DNA of 64,000 bases, from contig CM037857.1 in assembly GCA_021292105.1 (NCBI GenBank), positions 37,021,932 through 37,085,931 on the forward strand, given 5' to 3'. This document shows positions 31,336-44,465 of the stretch, piece by piece. The stretch's first letter is position 1. Every line of letters begins with the position of its first letter. A model generated the notes under the pieces. It had not been told where the DNA came from. It was given only the letters and a program-made list of their open reading frames with translations, and did no database searches. Both the position numbers and the translations under genes were made by a program. Source of the stretch: Anadara kagoshimensis (Eukaryota; Mollusca; Bivalvia; Arcoida; Arcidae).

Positions 31336-34327
31336 CTAAAAAGTAAACAAAAACAAAAATAAATAACTTAAGAGATCTGTGTTTTAAACCCTAATTATCT
31401 ACAGTAAAATATGTTCACAAAGTCCTTGGGTCTCTATTTTTAACTTTTTTATATTGTTATAGAGTTATATAGACTTATATAGAGGAGTGGTCTGGCCAAA
31501 TATTTGACTTCCTACTATCCATGTATTTTTCGTAAGCCTGTTCATTATATTGGTGTTTTACTGTATAATTATAGCAAAATGAGTAAACTTGATCAAGCAG
31601 TATGTTGGTGTTACAGTCAATGTAGATATACAATATGTATAAGACGAAACCTTGACTGGGGGAGGGGGGAGGAAGAGCTCTGTGGCTTAGTGGTCTAAAG
31701 CCTACACTCATGGATACATAGTGTCTCTCAGCATTTAAGTTCAAATTTGTCATTTTACTTGCCACAGGTAAATGGTTTTCTATGAGCACTCTGGTTTCCT
31801 CCACCAATCATAGAATGAAAGTTTCCATATATCGGTAAGTGAAAGAATCTTGAATGGGGCGTAAAACTCCATTACTTTACTCCGCTTAAACCCTGACCAT
31901 AAATGACAAAAAAAAACTAAGTTTTAATGCATTTCAAACATTTCAAAATGAGTTTTTACAAGCAGACTACACATACAAATTTATCTCATTGGCCCATATT
32001 TTAGCACATACATGGAAGAGAAACAAAGTATCCAGTACCCGTTCAAAAAGGTGATCCCAAATCGTCCCTTTAACAACTTAGTAATCAAACAGTAACAGAT
32101 TGGTGTCCCCATACAGTCAAACCTGTCTATAAAGGCCATAGCAAGAAACCAGGAAAAGTTGTCTTTATGAGCAGGCAGTTTTTATATACAGGTTCAAACA
32201 ACATGAATAGAGAGCAATTGGGATTAAATTTACTGGATTTTAAAAGACGGTGACCCTTATATGGAGGTGGGCATTTAGTGGGTTTGACTGTAAAGTGCTA
32301 ATCACTATGCCAAATGACTGAAGATAAATTAATAAAGAATTATTTAAATTTTGTATTTTAAGCTCACCTTAAGAACTGGCGTGTCATCAAGTTTGTTTTC
32401 TGAGAGTTGAATCTCTGGTTTCACGGTATTTATTTCCACCATCACTTTACCATTAGACAAAACAATCACCAACACCCGGGAAAACGCATTTTCAATAGCT
32501 CTCTGATATGCTAGTTTTTTACACTTACACAAGGCCTTTGATCGGCTCTGTGGATCTGTAGAACAGAAACAATTATATAAATAAAAAAATAATGTAATAG
32601 TTGTCAGTAAAAAGCAGTCGGATGGAAGAACAGTATAGTCTGCCTGTATGTCTACCCCATACAGAGCATCAGTCTGATACTACACTACATGTATACAATT
32701 ATTGACTTTTGATGAGGTAGGCATAAGGATTTATCAACCTCAAAAATATTATATTCAGAGGCCGTAGGTTGACGTGAATACATGTATTATGTTTTTGAGG
32801 TTGATAGATCCTACTGTCTGCCCAATTGAAAGACAATACAGTGAAAACTGTGAAATACGGACCTTGAAAAAAAAAAAAAGGATATTGTGAAAACCGGACA
32901 AAATGTTCTGTCCCAAATTTGACCTTCTATTTTCTAAGCATTGTGAACCTCTATAAACTGGAACCTGTCTACTCTGGAAACCAGACTAGCTTTCTGGTAC
33001 AAAATAAACATATACAACACAACAAGAGGCCCATGGGCCTTAACGCTTACCTGAGGGTATATACATATCTCATGCAGAGGTCCAATGGTCAATGATATTG
33101 ATTAAAGAGAATGTCCAAATTTTCAGCAGTTAAATATCTGTTTTCAAGGATTTTTGCAAATTAATTATAACTTGTCCTGAGAATGCTACATAAAAATGTC
33201 TAAAGTCTAGCTGCAGTATATCATTTATAAACAGCTAAAACAGTAAAAACAAAAGTACAAACATAAAAAACTAGACCATTTCAGTTAGACTTTTGAATCC
33301 ATGACCTTCATTCAAATATCAAAATGGCATCATTGTGCCAATACTTACAATATTCTAATATACATGCCTATACAAAAAGTTTATAATTTTTTAGATAATT
33401 AACCATTTTAGTATTCATTTGCATCTGTGACATTAGCCTTTGAACCTATGACCTTTATTCATATATCAAAATGATCAAGATTTGATGTATGGTACGTGCC
33501 TTCCTTATACAGAGATATATTTAAGTTTTAATCATTGGAATGATAAAATTTAATGAAATGGTTATTTGGAGTAAAAATCTTTGGAGTCGCGAAACAGTTT
33601 GCCTTCAAGTACACAAATATCACAACTTAAAAAAATTTAATGCTTCTTCCAATTAAATATATAGAATTTATATATACATATTTTCCAAAAGATTGTTAAT
33701 TTAAGTGTATTTTAGAGTATTAAATAGGGTAATAAAACTTTCTTATTTGATAGTATTATTTAAATTGTTTCTGTTTATCTAAAATCAGATGAGGAGGGGT
33801 TTGATGTTTAATTGTTAAAATATGTTTTTTATTGCATTTCTGTTTTTTTGTACACTATTAAAAGCGGACTCTGAATCTCTGACAAGGTAACTCTGTATTT
33901 ATCTATCAAAAGCCTGGTTACTCAGGCCTCTCACCACCTAGGTTCAAATCCTACTCAGAACAGACCCCTATCATATGAGAAAGTTAGTCAGGTCCATTGC
34001 AGAAGGTTGTGGTTTTGCCTGGGCACTCTAATTTCCTCCACCATTTCTGAACTAACCACCATGGTATCAATAAACAGATCTTGACTGAAGCCTTCAACTT
34101 TATTTAAAAAAAAAACAAAAAGAAAACAAAACAAAAAACAAAAGAAAGCAATAGTAGGCCACCTACCTTTTAAAGCATACATCTCTTCCCATGCACCTAT
34201 TCCTTCAGCATAGAGATTTTGTCGTGTAATGTCCAGTTTTGTCACACAGACATATCTGACTTTCTGTAACTGACCAACTGGTTCTTCTGTATCCTTCTTT
34301 AACTAGAATTATAACAACAGTTAATAA

Positions 34328-34380
<53 letters not shown>

Positions 34381-37217
34381 TAATAATAATAACAATAATA
34401 ATAATAATATAATAATAATAATAATAAATTAATAAAAAAAAGAGTTGGAAGTATGAAAACTAAGGAATTTGCAAATGTACCATGTATGTCCTATTAACAT
34501 TTGTATGGATCTATCCTTTTTAATGGTTGGGTAAAAATAAATTATGCCACATGTTCCCTAGATAATGTCAATACTATGAGAGAATATATCGAAATATGGG
34601 ATCAAACAATATCAAACGACTACAAGAGATATATGGGTATTGAATCACTCAAGGTCATCCAACTTTACAAACTTAAAAGGGATGGGGAACGTCCCTGTAA
34701 AACTTAATTTCCACTGATGATCATCACGCCAGGGTTTTACTGACATGTTCTGTAGGTTGTTTTGTATTTATTACAGATAAAATACATGTGTAAATACTGT
34801 AGATTACCCCGATTTCACGAGTTTCACATTTCACGCACCAACCCCTAAGTGTCATTTTGCGAATATGTGAATTCATAAGCACAATCCATGTAAATATTAA
34901 AATCCGCAATCATTAGGCAATTATCTCCCTTTCTTAGGATGTTTTGTCATGTTATATATAGCTTCCACCGTCATAAACCATTGCCGGCATGTTTTGCAAT
35001 TCAGGTTTTTTATTTTCGCCATTCTTGGAATATTTGTGAAATTATGCAATAATAAACCCCTTGTGATAAACAAGAGGCCCATGGGCCTTAACGCTCACCT
35101 GAGGAAGAGTACATATCTTATGCAGAGGTTCAATGGTCAATGACATTAATAAAAGAGAATATCAAAATTTTCAGCAGTAAGGGCCAATAATATGCAAGTA
35201 TTTTTGCAAATTAATTATAATAATTATTATATAAGTATGCTATATATAACATATTTAAAGTCTAGCTACAATATATTATTAGCCTTTGGCTCAGGTGAGC
35301 TAAAAATAATCTACAGTACATTGTTAAAATTACTGGTATACATCAATATACAACACAACCTGAAGCAATCAAAAACCTGTGTAACCTGAATACCTGTTTA
35401 ATCTGAACACAATCCTCAGCCATGAAGGCAGTGGTCAATCTAGAAAGGACCCTTGCACAATTGGCTCCCAAATAATAGTTACCGTACAGCGGGTTATTTT
35501 GGCAGCGCTTAATTTTGGCGTTTTTGGTAAGAAAAAGTCAGTGGCATATTTTGGCGTCTTTATTTTGACAATAAGACAAAATGCTAAGTTTTTATTTTGG
35601 CGATTAGAAAACATGCTATGGCTTAATTTTGGCAATTATATTTATTATTCTAAAATATATACAGTCATATATTATAAAACAAATTTGAAGAAGATAAAAA
35701 GCTTACCACAATATTGTAGGTTACTAATTGTAAAAGTAGTTAATATGTCATTATACACGCAATCATCTTGCAGTCAGTATTATAAATGACCGTGTTACTG
35801 TTCATGGTGCAATACTATCTGCTAACTGAAAACAACTCACTAGCTCACTCACGGTTGACAGGTCAGTACATATAATTATGGCATACAATTGCTGCCATTA
35901 ATTTTTGCAAACATAAATTTTAACTGCCATAATTTTTCACGATTTATATTTTGGCGATTTTCAATGTCACCACCAAAATATGCCAAAATTTCACCCCGCC
36001 AAAATAACACGCTGTACGGTATGTCCCACAAAATACTGTCTGTGGGTCAACTATGGCTCATATTTTTTAGTCTTAGCTGAGTAGTTCTACCTTTATTTCT
36101 TTGTTACTTTTTTAAACTTAATACTGAACTTTTCAGATAAAATGGATAAAGTTATGTTATAATTTATACCCAATTTATGAAAATATAGCCATGGATTTTT
36201 TTAAAGCTTGGACCAGGATGACCAAGCCAAATACTTTAAACGTATTTATCTTCGCAACGTAATAATTTTCACTTATTTCATGGTCATTTGTTTAGCGCAA
36301 AAATTAATAGAGAGTGAAAACTATATTTTGGATTTTGGTTATTGTGTTATAGTGCATCTTCAAAAAACGCAAAAATTAAACTATGCGGATATGTCTAAAT
36401 TTCATCTACCTCAAAAATAAATACACACAAAATTCAATACGTTTACAGCATATTTCTGGATTGAGTCTTGTGGAAGCTTACTACTTAGACAGGTTCCACT
36501 GTATAAAATAAATCAAAGTTATATTGCCTACTTACCAGTTTTACAGACAGAGACCATCCATTGAATCCCAGATAATAATTGGCTAAATCTTGACATTTTA
36601 TGAAGTGTAATGGAGGAGGAGGTTCCACCATTTCTTTCTTCCTTTTTGCAAAAGACACCTAAAACAAAGAAGTGAAAACATTCTGTAAACTGTAACAATA
36701 CTTGATTCAGTATAAGGCCATGTCAGTTGTTTTCTTCGTTAAGCATTCACTGGCGAAAAGGTGGTCTTGGGGTTTCAAATGTAAAAACAATCAGATTTTT
36801 TATCCAATTTATTCTGTAAAAAGTTTTTATCGCATTTATTATGTTTTTGTTTATTTTTGGGGAAAGCATAAATCATTTTAAGATTTAATTTGTTTTTTGT
36901 TCTTTTTTAAATTACAGTTTGTATTTTACCCTGTTTTATACTTTGTTACCTTTGCAGTGTGCTCAGGGCTATGTGTAGGGAGGATTCTTTAACAAGAGCC
37001 ATTGGTTTTTAGGTCCACTTCGAACTTTCGAAGGACCCTGTAATTTTCATCACAGTCACTTTGACTCGCTACCCATTGAAATGATTTTCAAGTCTTGGGC
37101 AGACCACAGCAGGGGTTAAGCAAGGGTTAGAACCCATAATCTCTTACACGTGAAACACACATTCTTACAACTGAGCTATTCAAGTCGTTCCCACATAAAC
37201 AATGTCACATATACACA

Positions 37218-37259
<42 letters not shown>

Positions 37260-38704
37260 AAAGAGAGAGAGAGAGGGAATATCATTCTATTTCATGATCA
37301 CATCAGACCCCCCTTTGAATCTGCCTTCATCAGATAAGAGTTTGGACCACAGTCATATTTATTCATGTAACTGTACCTTACACATAGACCCTTTAATAAA
37401 AATTGTATTTCCTGTAGAATCTTTTGCAGTTTTGGCATTCATTGCCAGATAGTATGTTACAAAGGCATAATATCCACTGGGTATTTCAGCTTGATCTTCA
37501 GCTGTTGTTTTATCATCAGCATTAACAGGTCTCTTCTTCTTGTTTACCAGTGGGTATATCTGTACTCCATATAAAAGTCCATATTTGGAAAATTTATCAT
37601 GTAGGATTTCCTAAAATTTGAATCAAAAGAACGAAAGTACTCGTGAGATAAAAAAACAACAACACATTTTTCTAGATCTGGACACAAAATTACACATTTG
37701 ATATCTTGTTGCATGTACCTACTTGATCCAAAAAGTCGTAAATACCAATATACTTATTATACTGTGTCAAGTTTGACGGTGACCTAGCCTTTTGACCTTT
37801 AATAAATAATAGATTGCCATTGGGTTAATAAACTGTGTGATTAACACTGTATGTTTTATAAACACATGATACCCAGTATTACTATGTTGTATCCTTATTT
37901 ATCAACTTTATATTGCCCCTAAATCACACAATGGATATTATGTCTTTTTCAATATTCAAATAACAATGTATAGGTCAAATGACCAGGTCAAACTTGACGC
38001 ACTGTACTAATATATTTTATTGCTGGAATAAGTAAACATGTTGATCTACTCTGATGCCATATCTAATTTCCAACAAACAATCGGTATATCAATGGACACA
38101 AACTGTAAACATTGCTTGCTAATTTGCTTCTTTATTTGTATGAAGCACAAATTTATGCAGAACCTTATTAAATATGGAGAAGACTGTTGTCAAATCATTA
38201 ACTTGAAACACAGATATATAGAGGACATTCTATTTCAGAATTCTTAATAATTTTTGAATGCCCTCCATCCTAATTAGATTGAAAATACGATACGACTGAA
38301 TATTCAAATTCTGCTTCATATTTAGACTTATATCTCAATTATTACAAAGGCTACACTTGAAGCTGTAAGACAAACGTGACAACTTCAATTTTTCTATTGT
38401 CAACTTTTCTTTTCTATTCAGCAATATACCAAATTCTCCTGTTTATTGTGTATTTCACACGCGGTGGGCGAAGCAAGAGGTGTTTAACCTTCCGGAGCAC
38501 CCGACCTCATTTTCCCGGTAGAACTTCACGTTGTCAGTTTTCAAAGTTGTTACGTGTACTCTCTTTTTGAACACGGATCGGTTTGTGTTAGATTCATACC
38601 GTTAACTCGTCTTCCGGAATGACTGGTATACCACTAATAAATATGTTTTTCCTGTTCCCCTCAGGTCGCACAAACTCCAATATTTCTATCCCATTTCTTG
38701 CCAT
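31219..38704 (-). CDS. RDM1: RAD52 motif-containing protein 1, complete, 6 exons, 300 aa
   Basis: Exons in coding order: 38704-38600, 37610-37377, 36658-36536, 34302-34167, 32555-32368 and 31335-31219. They sum to 903 nt (300 codons plus TGA); human RDM1 is 284 aa. All introns are GT/AG with matching phases. Residues ~15-113 form an RRM-like domain (FSKYGLLYGVQIYP, GYYAFVTYYLAMNAK). Residues ~130-155 (KCQDLANYYLGFNGWS) and ~210-240 (KLAYQRAIENAF, VLVIVLSNGKVMVE) are the two blocks I recall as the RAD52-like motif of RDM1. In vertebrates RDM1 binds nucleic acid and acts in the response to cisplatin-type damage. The start is the first ATG after an upstream region with no competing frame. The C-terminus is acidic. 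Confidence 0.88.
31672..31893 (+). mobile_element. SINE family S2 (tRNA-like) in an RDM1 intron
   Basis: It starts GAGCTCTGTGGCTTAGTGGT (A-box-like), has AAGTTCAAATTTG, and ends TTGAATGGGGCGTAAAACTC. Relatives lie near 4186-4345, 6290-6490, 12915-13197, 33905-34105 and 52340-52510. Confidence 0.55.
32114..32290. mobile_element. CAGTCAAACC-family palindromic MITE in an RDM1 intron
   Basis: CAGTCAAACCTGTCTATAAA at the left, GGGTTTGACTG at the right, and TA flanks on both sides. Confidence 0.85.
32368..32555 (-). CDS. RDM1: RDM1 exon 5
   Basis: 188 nt, phase 1 in and phase 0 out, acceptor TTCTACAG, donor gtgagc. KKLAYQRAIENAFSRVLVIV and LSNGKVMVEI match the RAD52-like second block. Confidence 0.88.
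33021..33495 (+). mobile_element. HINE/Pearl-like element, fragment (copy B)
   Basis: Starts AACAAGAGGCCCATGGGCCT; one decayed core near 33420-33465 (ATTAGCCTTTGAACC); no 3' end recognised. Confidence 0.75.
34167..34302 (-). CDS. RDM1: RDM1 exon 4
   Basis: 136 nt, phase 0 in and phase 1 out, donor gtaggt. It encodes KVRYVCVTKLDITRQNLYA and EGIGAWEEMYALKG. Confidence 0.85.
34329..34427. repeat. (AAT)n microsatellite in an RDM1 intron
   Basis: About 100 bp of ATA/AAT triplets with a few CAA interruptions, 27 bp from the acceptor of RDM1 exon 4. Confidence 0.97.
35069..35303 (+). mobile_element. HINE/Pearl-like element, core-less copy (copy C, 235 bp)
   Basis: It has both ends, AACAAGAGGCCCATGGGCCT and TTTGGCTCAGGTGAGCTAA, but no ~145-bp core. 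Lies in an RDM1 intron. Confidence 0.85.
35482..36019. mobile_element. CCGTACAGC MITE, 538 bp, TA target site
   Basis: Left tip CCGTACAGCGGGTTATTTTG, right tip AAAATAACACGCTGTACGG, each flanked by TA. Subterminal AATTTTGGC-type motifs recur on both sides. Predicted short proteins here come from these repeats. In an RDM1 intron. Confidence 0.88.
36234..36448. mobile_element. CTGTAAACG-type MITE, copy 2
   Basis: Left CTTTAAACGTATTTATCTTC, right TTCAATACGTTTACAG; the interior GTTTAGCGCAAAAATTAATA matches 58660-58869. Confidence 0.75.
36536..36658 (-). CDS. RDM1: RDM1 exon 3
   Basis: 41 codons, phase 0/0, acceptor TTTTAG, donor gtaagt. It contains HFIKCQDLANYYLGFNGWS, close to what I recall of the vertebrate KCQELANYYFGFNG block. 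Confidence 0.9.
36947..37185 (-). mobile_element. SINE family S1, diverged copy in an RDM1 intron
   Basis: It contains GGAGGATTCTTTAACAAGAG, TTTTCAAGTCTTGGGCAGAC and the tRNA-like ACAACTGAGCT at its right end. Confidence 0.65.
37218..37275. repeat. (TG)n followed by (AG)n microsatellite
   Basis: About 42 bp of TG repeats and then ~14 bp of AG repeats, ~100 bp downstream of RDM1 exon 2 in gene direction. Confidence 0.95.
37377..37610 (-). CDS. RDM1: RDM1 exon 2 (RRM core)
   Basis: 78 codons, phase 0/0, acceptor ATTTTAG, donor gtacag. It encodes FSKYGLLYGVQIYP, a Lys-rich loop, GYYAFVTYY and AKDSTGNTIFIKGSMCK. Confidence 0.85.
38600..38704 (-). CDS. RDM1: RDM1 exon 1 (start codon)
   Basis: ATG at 38704-38702; 35 codons ending IPVIPEDELT; donor gtatga, phase 0. 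The first RRM strand is NIFISGIP. Confidence 0.8.
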
Positions 38705-38823
38705 TTTTATGTTTTGACAAAGTGAAAGTTGAACGTTCGAATTTTCCGCTTTATGTTTACTTCCTGTTTGTTGAAACTAATTTCTAAATCGGAAAGAGCA
38801 ACGCGGATTATTAGTTTTCCCGC
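38705..38823 (-). promoter_or_regulatory. Candidate RDM1 promoter with E2F- and ETS-like sites
   Basis: TTTTCCCGC at 38815-38823 fits the E2F consensus TTTSSCGC, and ACTTCCTG at ~38760-38767 fits an ETS core. The stretch is locally richer in CG dinucleotides than its surroundings. No TATA box was seen. The role is inferred. Confidence 0.3.
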
Positions 38824-39045
38824 TGTTTTTGCTTTTATCTTACTTAGTGAAGCATGATCGTCTACTTTATTATTTCAGTTTTCTTTATTTTAAGTCGTAC
38901 GAATACGAAAAATACAGATGTAAAAAGTTAAAAGAAAGAACAGAAAACACACACACATTATGATGAATCCTAGTAGTTTTACGAGAACGGTTTTTAATTT
39001 CAACAATAATCCCGATGATAAAATATCAATCAGTAAGCATATTCA

Positions 39046-40150
39046 TTCAACTACGGAAGCGTATTAGGGCCACATTTTTAATTTACTTTTTTTATTTTTC
39101 ACACTTTAATCTGTAAAATTTACACTTTAATCTGTAAATTTTACACTTTAATATGTAAAATTTACACTTTAATGTGTAAAATTTACACTTTAATCTGTAA
39201 AATTTACACTTTAATGTGTAAAATTTACACTTTAATCTGTAAAATTTACACTTTAATCTGTAAAATTTATACTTTAATGTGTAAATTTTACACTTTAATC
39301 TGTAAATTTTACACTTTAATCTGTAAAATTTACACTTTAATCTGTAAATTTTACACTTTATTTTGACATCTTGTAGAAAGAAGCATGGATTCATTCCTAA
39401 GGAGAAGAGGCGTTCACGAAGACACCTTAAGAGTTCTCAACCTTTATATAAAGACCAACTATGGACCTTAGAAATAAAGTTAAACCTGTATATGAGGACC
39501 ATTGAACCTACAAAATATAGTAAAACCTTTATATAAAGACCAACTATGGGACCTTAGAAATAAAGTTAAACCTGTATATGAGGACCATTGAACCTACAAA
39601 ATATAGTAAAACCTTTATATAAAGACCAACTATGGGACCTTAGAAATAAAGTTAAACCTGTATATGAGGACCATGTATTTCTTCCAAACATTTTATTATT
39701 TCACTATATCTAAGTCCCCGTTTGAAATACTCCCCGATTAAATACTCCCGATCCATGACCTAATAATGGAATCTAAACTAAAAATTTTCAGATTAAAGTG
39801 TAAATTTTACAGATTAAAGTGTAAAATTTACAGATTAAAGTGTAAAATTTACACATTAAAGTGTAAATTTTACAGATTAAAGTGTAAAATTTACAGATTA
39901 AAGTGTAAAATTTACAGATAAAAGTGTAAGTTTTACAGAATAAAGTGTAAATTTTACAGATTAAAGTGTGAATTTTACAGATTAAAGTGTAAAATTTACA
40001 GATTAAAGTGTAAATTTTACAGATTAAAGTGTAAAATTTACAGATTAAAGTGTAAATTTTACACATTAAAGTGTAAATTTTACAGATTAAAGTGTAAAAA
40101 ATAAAAAAAGTAAATTAAAAATGTGGCCCTAATACGCTTCCGTATTCAAC
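39046..40150. mobile_element. 1,093-bp palindromic element with tandem-repeat arms and 6-bp target duplication
   Basis: TTCAAC at 39046-39051 and 40145-40150 flanks an element with tips TACGGAAGCGTATTAGGGCC and its reverse complement. Each arm (39052-39365 and ~39790-40144) is mostly 21-bp units with ACACTTTAATCTGTAAA. The loop has ~2.7 copies of an 85-bp unit (39440-39680). Small proteins predicted on either strand are the 21-bp repeat read through, not genes. Confidence 0.93.
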
Positions 40151-42510
40151 ATCCTAAGTAATTATAATGCCACATTTCATCAGCTGTTCTTAAAACTTTC
40201 TGTTTTTTGAAAGCTTGCCCAAAAGGTCAACGAAGCCATGTTTGATGGACATTTTTGACACTGCAACAACAAAAATCCACCACCAATCCTTCCGACTGAA
40301 TATGCATTTAACTTACAATATTAACAATTGCAATATCTTTCTTTCAGCAGAGTAATATGCTATGGATGCCCATGACTAATATAATTATGCAGAGACTTGA
40401 TCAATTGACACTTTCAGTCAATGAGACTAATATAACCGTCTCAAAAAGCTTCGCCTTTTATGCAATTTGAGACAGCCCATTATACTTTGCAAGTTCATAA
40501 AGACATTGAATATTTACTTTATTTCTAAGTACAGTCAGAAACAGTTACGCACTTCATTTTACTGAGTTATCCCGTAAACGCATCTAACTGGACTCCGACG
40601 GAGGGATCATCATGCAAATTCCACAAGATACTTGATACTTGGGGTGCTCCTTAATTGTTCTTACTGCTTATCTTTTTTGTACTTTTATGTCACAATGTTT
40701 TACATACTATGATCTAGTGCTTTGCTTTATACAGTTGTTATATGTATCATTGTATTTAAAATATATAATGCATATCATTTATCAGCTGTTTGTCTATATA
40801 GAGTCGATATTTTGTATTTTATTAGATTTGACTAGAAAAATAGCTCTTTCTTCGTTTTGCACAGGCCAGCTAAAACGGGCTACAAAATACCAGCGATTGC
40901 CAAATTATAAAGTTGTAATTTCCCCACAATTTTATAAGCAGTGGCTCCATTGTGTGTTTTTCTTTTCTTTTTATTTTATTGTTTAGTTGTTTTATCACTA
41001 ATTTACGGTGGCTGAATAAGGCCATGCGATTTTTTTTTATTTTGTTCCCTCAAGATTGTCATCAACTAATTGTTGTTGTCCTTGGTTACGTTGACTGTTG
41101 CTAAGTGCAAGTAAAAGATTTCCTTCTTTTACACATTTTCCTTTTTGGGCCCCAGTCAGATTTGTGAAAATTCGTCATTATTTGTGTCGTAACTTAGTAA
41201 GTAGGGCTTCATGCAAATCGGGAGATGTGAAATGGTTCAGTTCCTATTGAAGGTCGCTGTGACCTACAAAAGAATGTAAAAGACAACTGCTACAGTTTCA
41301 TGGCTTGATGCTATACATGTATGAAATTATAAAATGTATGGCGTTTGATTCATGACAAAATGTTATTTTTTCACTATTTAAAGTAACGCGAGGGCTTGAA
41401 TGAAGCTACACAAAGTGCTGATGCTAGTTCCTTACATCCTGTACATATAATATGTAAGTTAAAGAATTTTGCTTCAAGTCAGTAATTTTTATAGATTTTA
41501 CCATTTCAGATAATTTTGACCTTGAAACCTCTTCTCTGCATCTTGGTTGGTGACAAGATGTTTAAAGGTTTTCTATTAAGACTACTATGCCCTTGAATGA
41601 AAATGCTTAACAAAATTAGTGTAGCTTTATTCTCTAATGCCATATATGATGTTCCAATTTCTTATGCTTTTAGTTCATGAAAAGATGTTGATCGTAACAA
41701 CACTTCAGACTACTACAACTTTGACTATCAAGGTCACAGCTACACAAAGGTTTTAGAGCTTCATTTGTTAATGTTATATATACTTTGTGATTATTCAGGA
41801 AGAGCATGCAGGGTAAACCATTTTTGCATACTTGGTATCAAGCTTCAAAAATTTTCAGGTTATGACAAGATGTTGAAAAGTTGTATTGTTTCTAGTCGCT
41901 GTAGAGCTTCAAATCATGTTGCTATATACATGACAATTCAAACTTTTTCAATCTTTTATGGTTTCCCCAAGATGTTTAATGTTCACATCATTCAAGGTCA
42001 ATTTTGCATTGAAAGGTCAAAGTCAAATAGCTGAACCAACTTCAAACAATCCCTGCCATGTATCAGTCATTGGATTACTGGTTTTTCAGAATTAAGCATT
42101 GCAATAGTCCATCTTGAGCACACCTGCTCAAGAAAATAGTTTTGTTGAACATGTACATCTAGTAGGTAGGTACAGAATTTTTAAAGCAAAAATATAATAT
42201 TGTAAGCAAAAGATCTTGAAACTTTTTTAACACATCTTACACAAGACAGAGATGGATAAAGGATAAAATCTTCTAGATGTAAAACACAAACATACACTGG
42301 TAAGAGTAGGTATAAAGCTGTGGGCCTGTGGATATTATTTCACTTAAATATTACCAGCCTATGGAAATGTTGCTGAATTTATACTTATGGCAAAGGACAT
42401 TGAGAACTACTTGGCAAAAAGCATTGGTTTTGAAGTTCTCACCAAAATCAAACAAACCATCCATGTCCAAATGCAATCCCAAAGCAAATAAAAACATTGA
42501 ATCTGGCAAA
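40151..42510. other. Intergenic, nothing definite
   Basis: A half copy of the 27055-27200 palindromic repeat lies at ~40438-40525 (TTTATGCAATTTGAGACAGC). Diverged AAGGTCA-bearing repeats lie at ~41500-42010. No coding structure found. Confidence 0.5.
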
Positions 42511-42590
42511 TTAGGTTAACACACATGAACATCTAGTAAACAGCGAGGCTGGGTGTTCTAAAGGGGTAAGCACCTCCTGATTATCATCAT
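42511..42590 (-). CDS. Orphan terminal-exon candidate
   Basis: After an acceptor TCCTTCAG, the minus strand reads DDNQEVLTPLEHPASLFTRC and a few more residues to TAA, entering in phase 1. Phase 1 is the phase of several upstream Tudor-gene introns, so an alternative 3' end is possible, but no donor was established. Could be chance. Confidence 0.15.
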
Positions 42591-42699
42591 CTGAAGGATA
42601 AAAGCCCCCCCCCCACACTTTCTGTCTCATACAAAAATAAACAGACTGCACATTAAACTAAAGATTAAGCTTTATTTGTAATGATTAAAAAGAAGTTAC

Positions 42700-44190
42700 A
42701 GAGTATACATGAACCTAAATTAGACATGTCAGCAAAACAAGGAAGTAAGTGTAATTGTCTCGTAGAATAGTTCAATAAAGTAACAATAATATTCTTATAT
42801 ATGTATCCGTATAATCTACATTTTGACCTTTATATTAACCAATATATACCTATATATGCAAGATCAATGAATCAACAAACAATACAATCTCTTTGCAACT
42901 CTCCCAAGAGTTTCTAAACCTGGAACACAAAATAGTCACTTGCTATTAATTTCTGTAAATTTTTGGTGAAAAGTATTGTTTTCTTAAATTTGTTTAATGA
43001 ATGCCATAAGAGCTATATGTGAACAATTTGATGTGTTAATAATTTATTTCAGAAAGGATAGAGGGGACTCTGATATCATTGCCAAGGGAATATTACTGAT
43101 TTTTACTCCACATTAGCAAGTTTTCATTCATTTTATAGCTACAGATGACTCTTTACAATGAAATACAGGTCTACACGTGTAGTTAACTGCTGTAAACCAA
43201 GAATTCAAAGAGTAGCACCTTGCAAACGAGCAACAATACCAGCATCAAAATGAACATTCATCATATTTAAGATTCAACATGTGCTTGTTGATAAACAGAT
43301 TCGGGTTAAAGGATTTGTAATTTAAAAAAAAAAATTCTTAGCAAACTGTTGTTACTTGCATTTATGAAACAAATAAAAGTTTTGTATGGCTTCTAAAGAC
43401 TGCAACAGATAACTCATTATGCTGAAAATAGGACAAATTTATGATTCACTGTGAACACTATTATTTATGTCAAATATTTGAAGAAAAGAAAATAACAAAA
43501 ACTTTTGCAAAACAATTATCTTTTAAACTCCTTGGAGTCATAATTCATAAAACAAAAATTTAAAAAGCTGTAAAACATTTACAATTTCTTAATATGTGAA
43601 AAATTCTTATAAAAATTACACAGGAACTAACAAATATCTTTTAACATTTACCATAATCCATAATTATTAGCATTATATATCTTATAAACAAAACTTCACA
43701 AGTACAACTAATGTATTATCTTAAAACAAATAATAACAATGTACAGGTAAAAGGAAAAACAAAATCCTCGGGTATATTCAGCAATCTTATCTATAGTTAC
43801 ATCCAAAAAAGGGGAAAAAACTTGTTTCAATAATAAAATTGTCCTTTCAAATGTTACAAAAATTGTTGAAAAAAAATATCCAAAAAACGACAAAAAATCA
43901 GAACCTTTATATTCATATACTGTTAATTTGCATTAAAATTTTCCCTCATCATTCAAACAAAAGGTGAGGAAAATGTACTTTCACCTCGCACCATACACAT
44001 TCTTGTTTTACAAATATCACTCACCCTCTGATTTAGATAACTACTATGTTTGCCGCTGTAATATGGAGAAGGTAGAGAGGCCCATACAATGTATACTAAT
44101 GTATATTGTTCCTAACATGATGTATCCCTGCACCTGTTGTATAGAATGTTGACTCTACCACAACTCTATATTATATCTACACTGTTTATA
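42700..44190. other. Intergenic, AT-rich, nothing seen
   Basis: No repeats, RNA genes or splice-consistent frames were recognised. Confidence 0.5.
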
Positions 44191-44227
44191 CATGGTTGTT
44201 CAATACCCCAACTTTATTACACATAGT

Positions 44228-44465
44228 AAATAAAATAAATCCAAATTATACCACTCGAAGCCAGCTTTCCCCAACGTACATGTTCAAAACATTACATCAT
44301 CTCCAAGTACACATGGTCAAAACATTACATCAAAATTATACCACTCGAAGCCGCCTCTCCCCAACTGTACATGATCAAAACATTACATCAAAATTAGACA
44401 ATTCAAAACCGAATTTCCCCAACTATACATGGCCAAAAACACCACTTCTAGATTATAGCACTCAT
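44228..44465. repeat. Degenerate ~60-bp tandem repeat, ~4 copies
   Basis: Units share AAAACATTACATCAAAATTA and TATACCACTCGAAGCC and diverge from each other. Confidence 0.75.

Noticed and set aside
39092-40066. Open frames of 64-100 codons on both strands rich in Cys-Lys-Tyr or Cys-Lys-Phe triplets
   Set aside because: They are the 21-bp repeat (7 codons) of the palindromic element's arms read through. No start context or domain; both strands are equally open.
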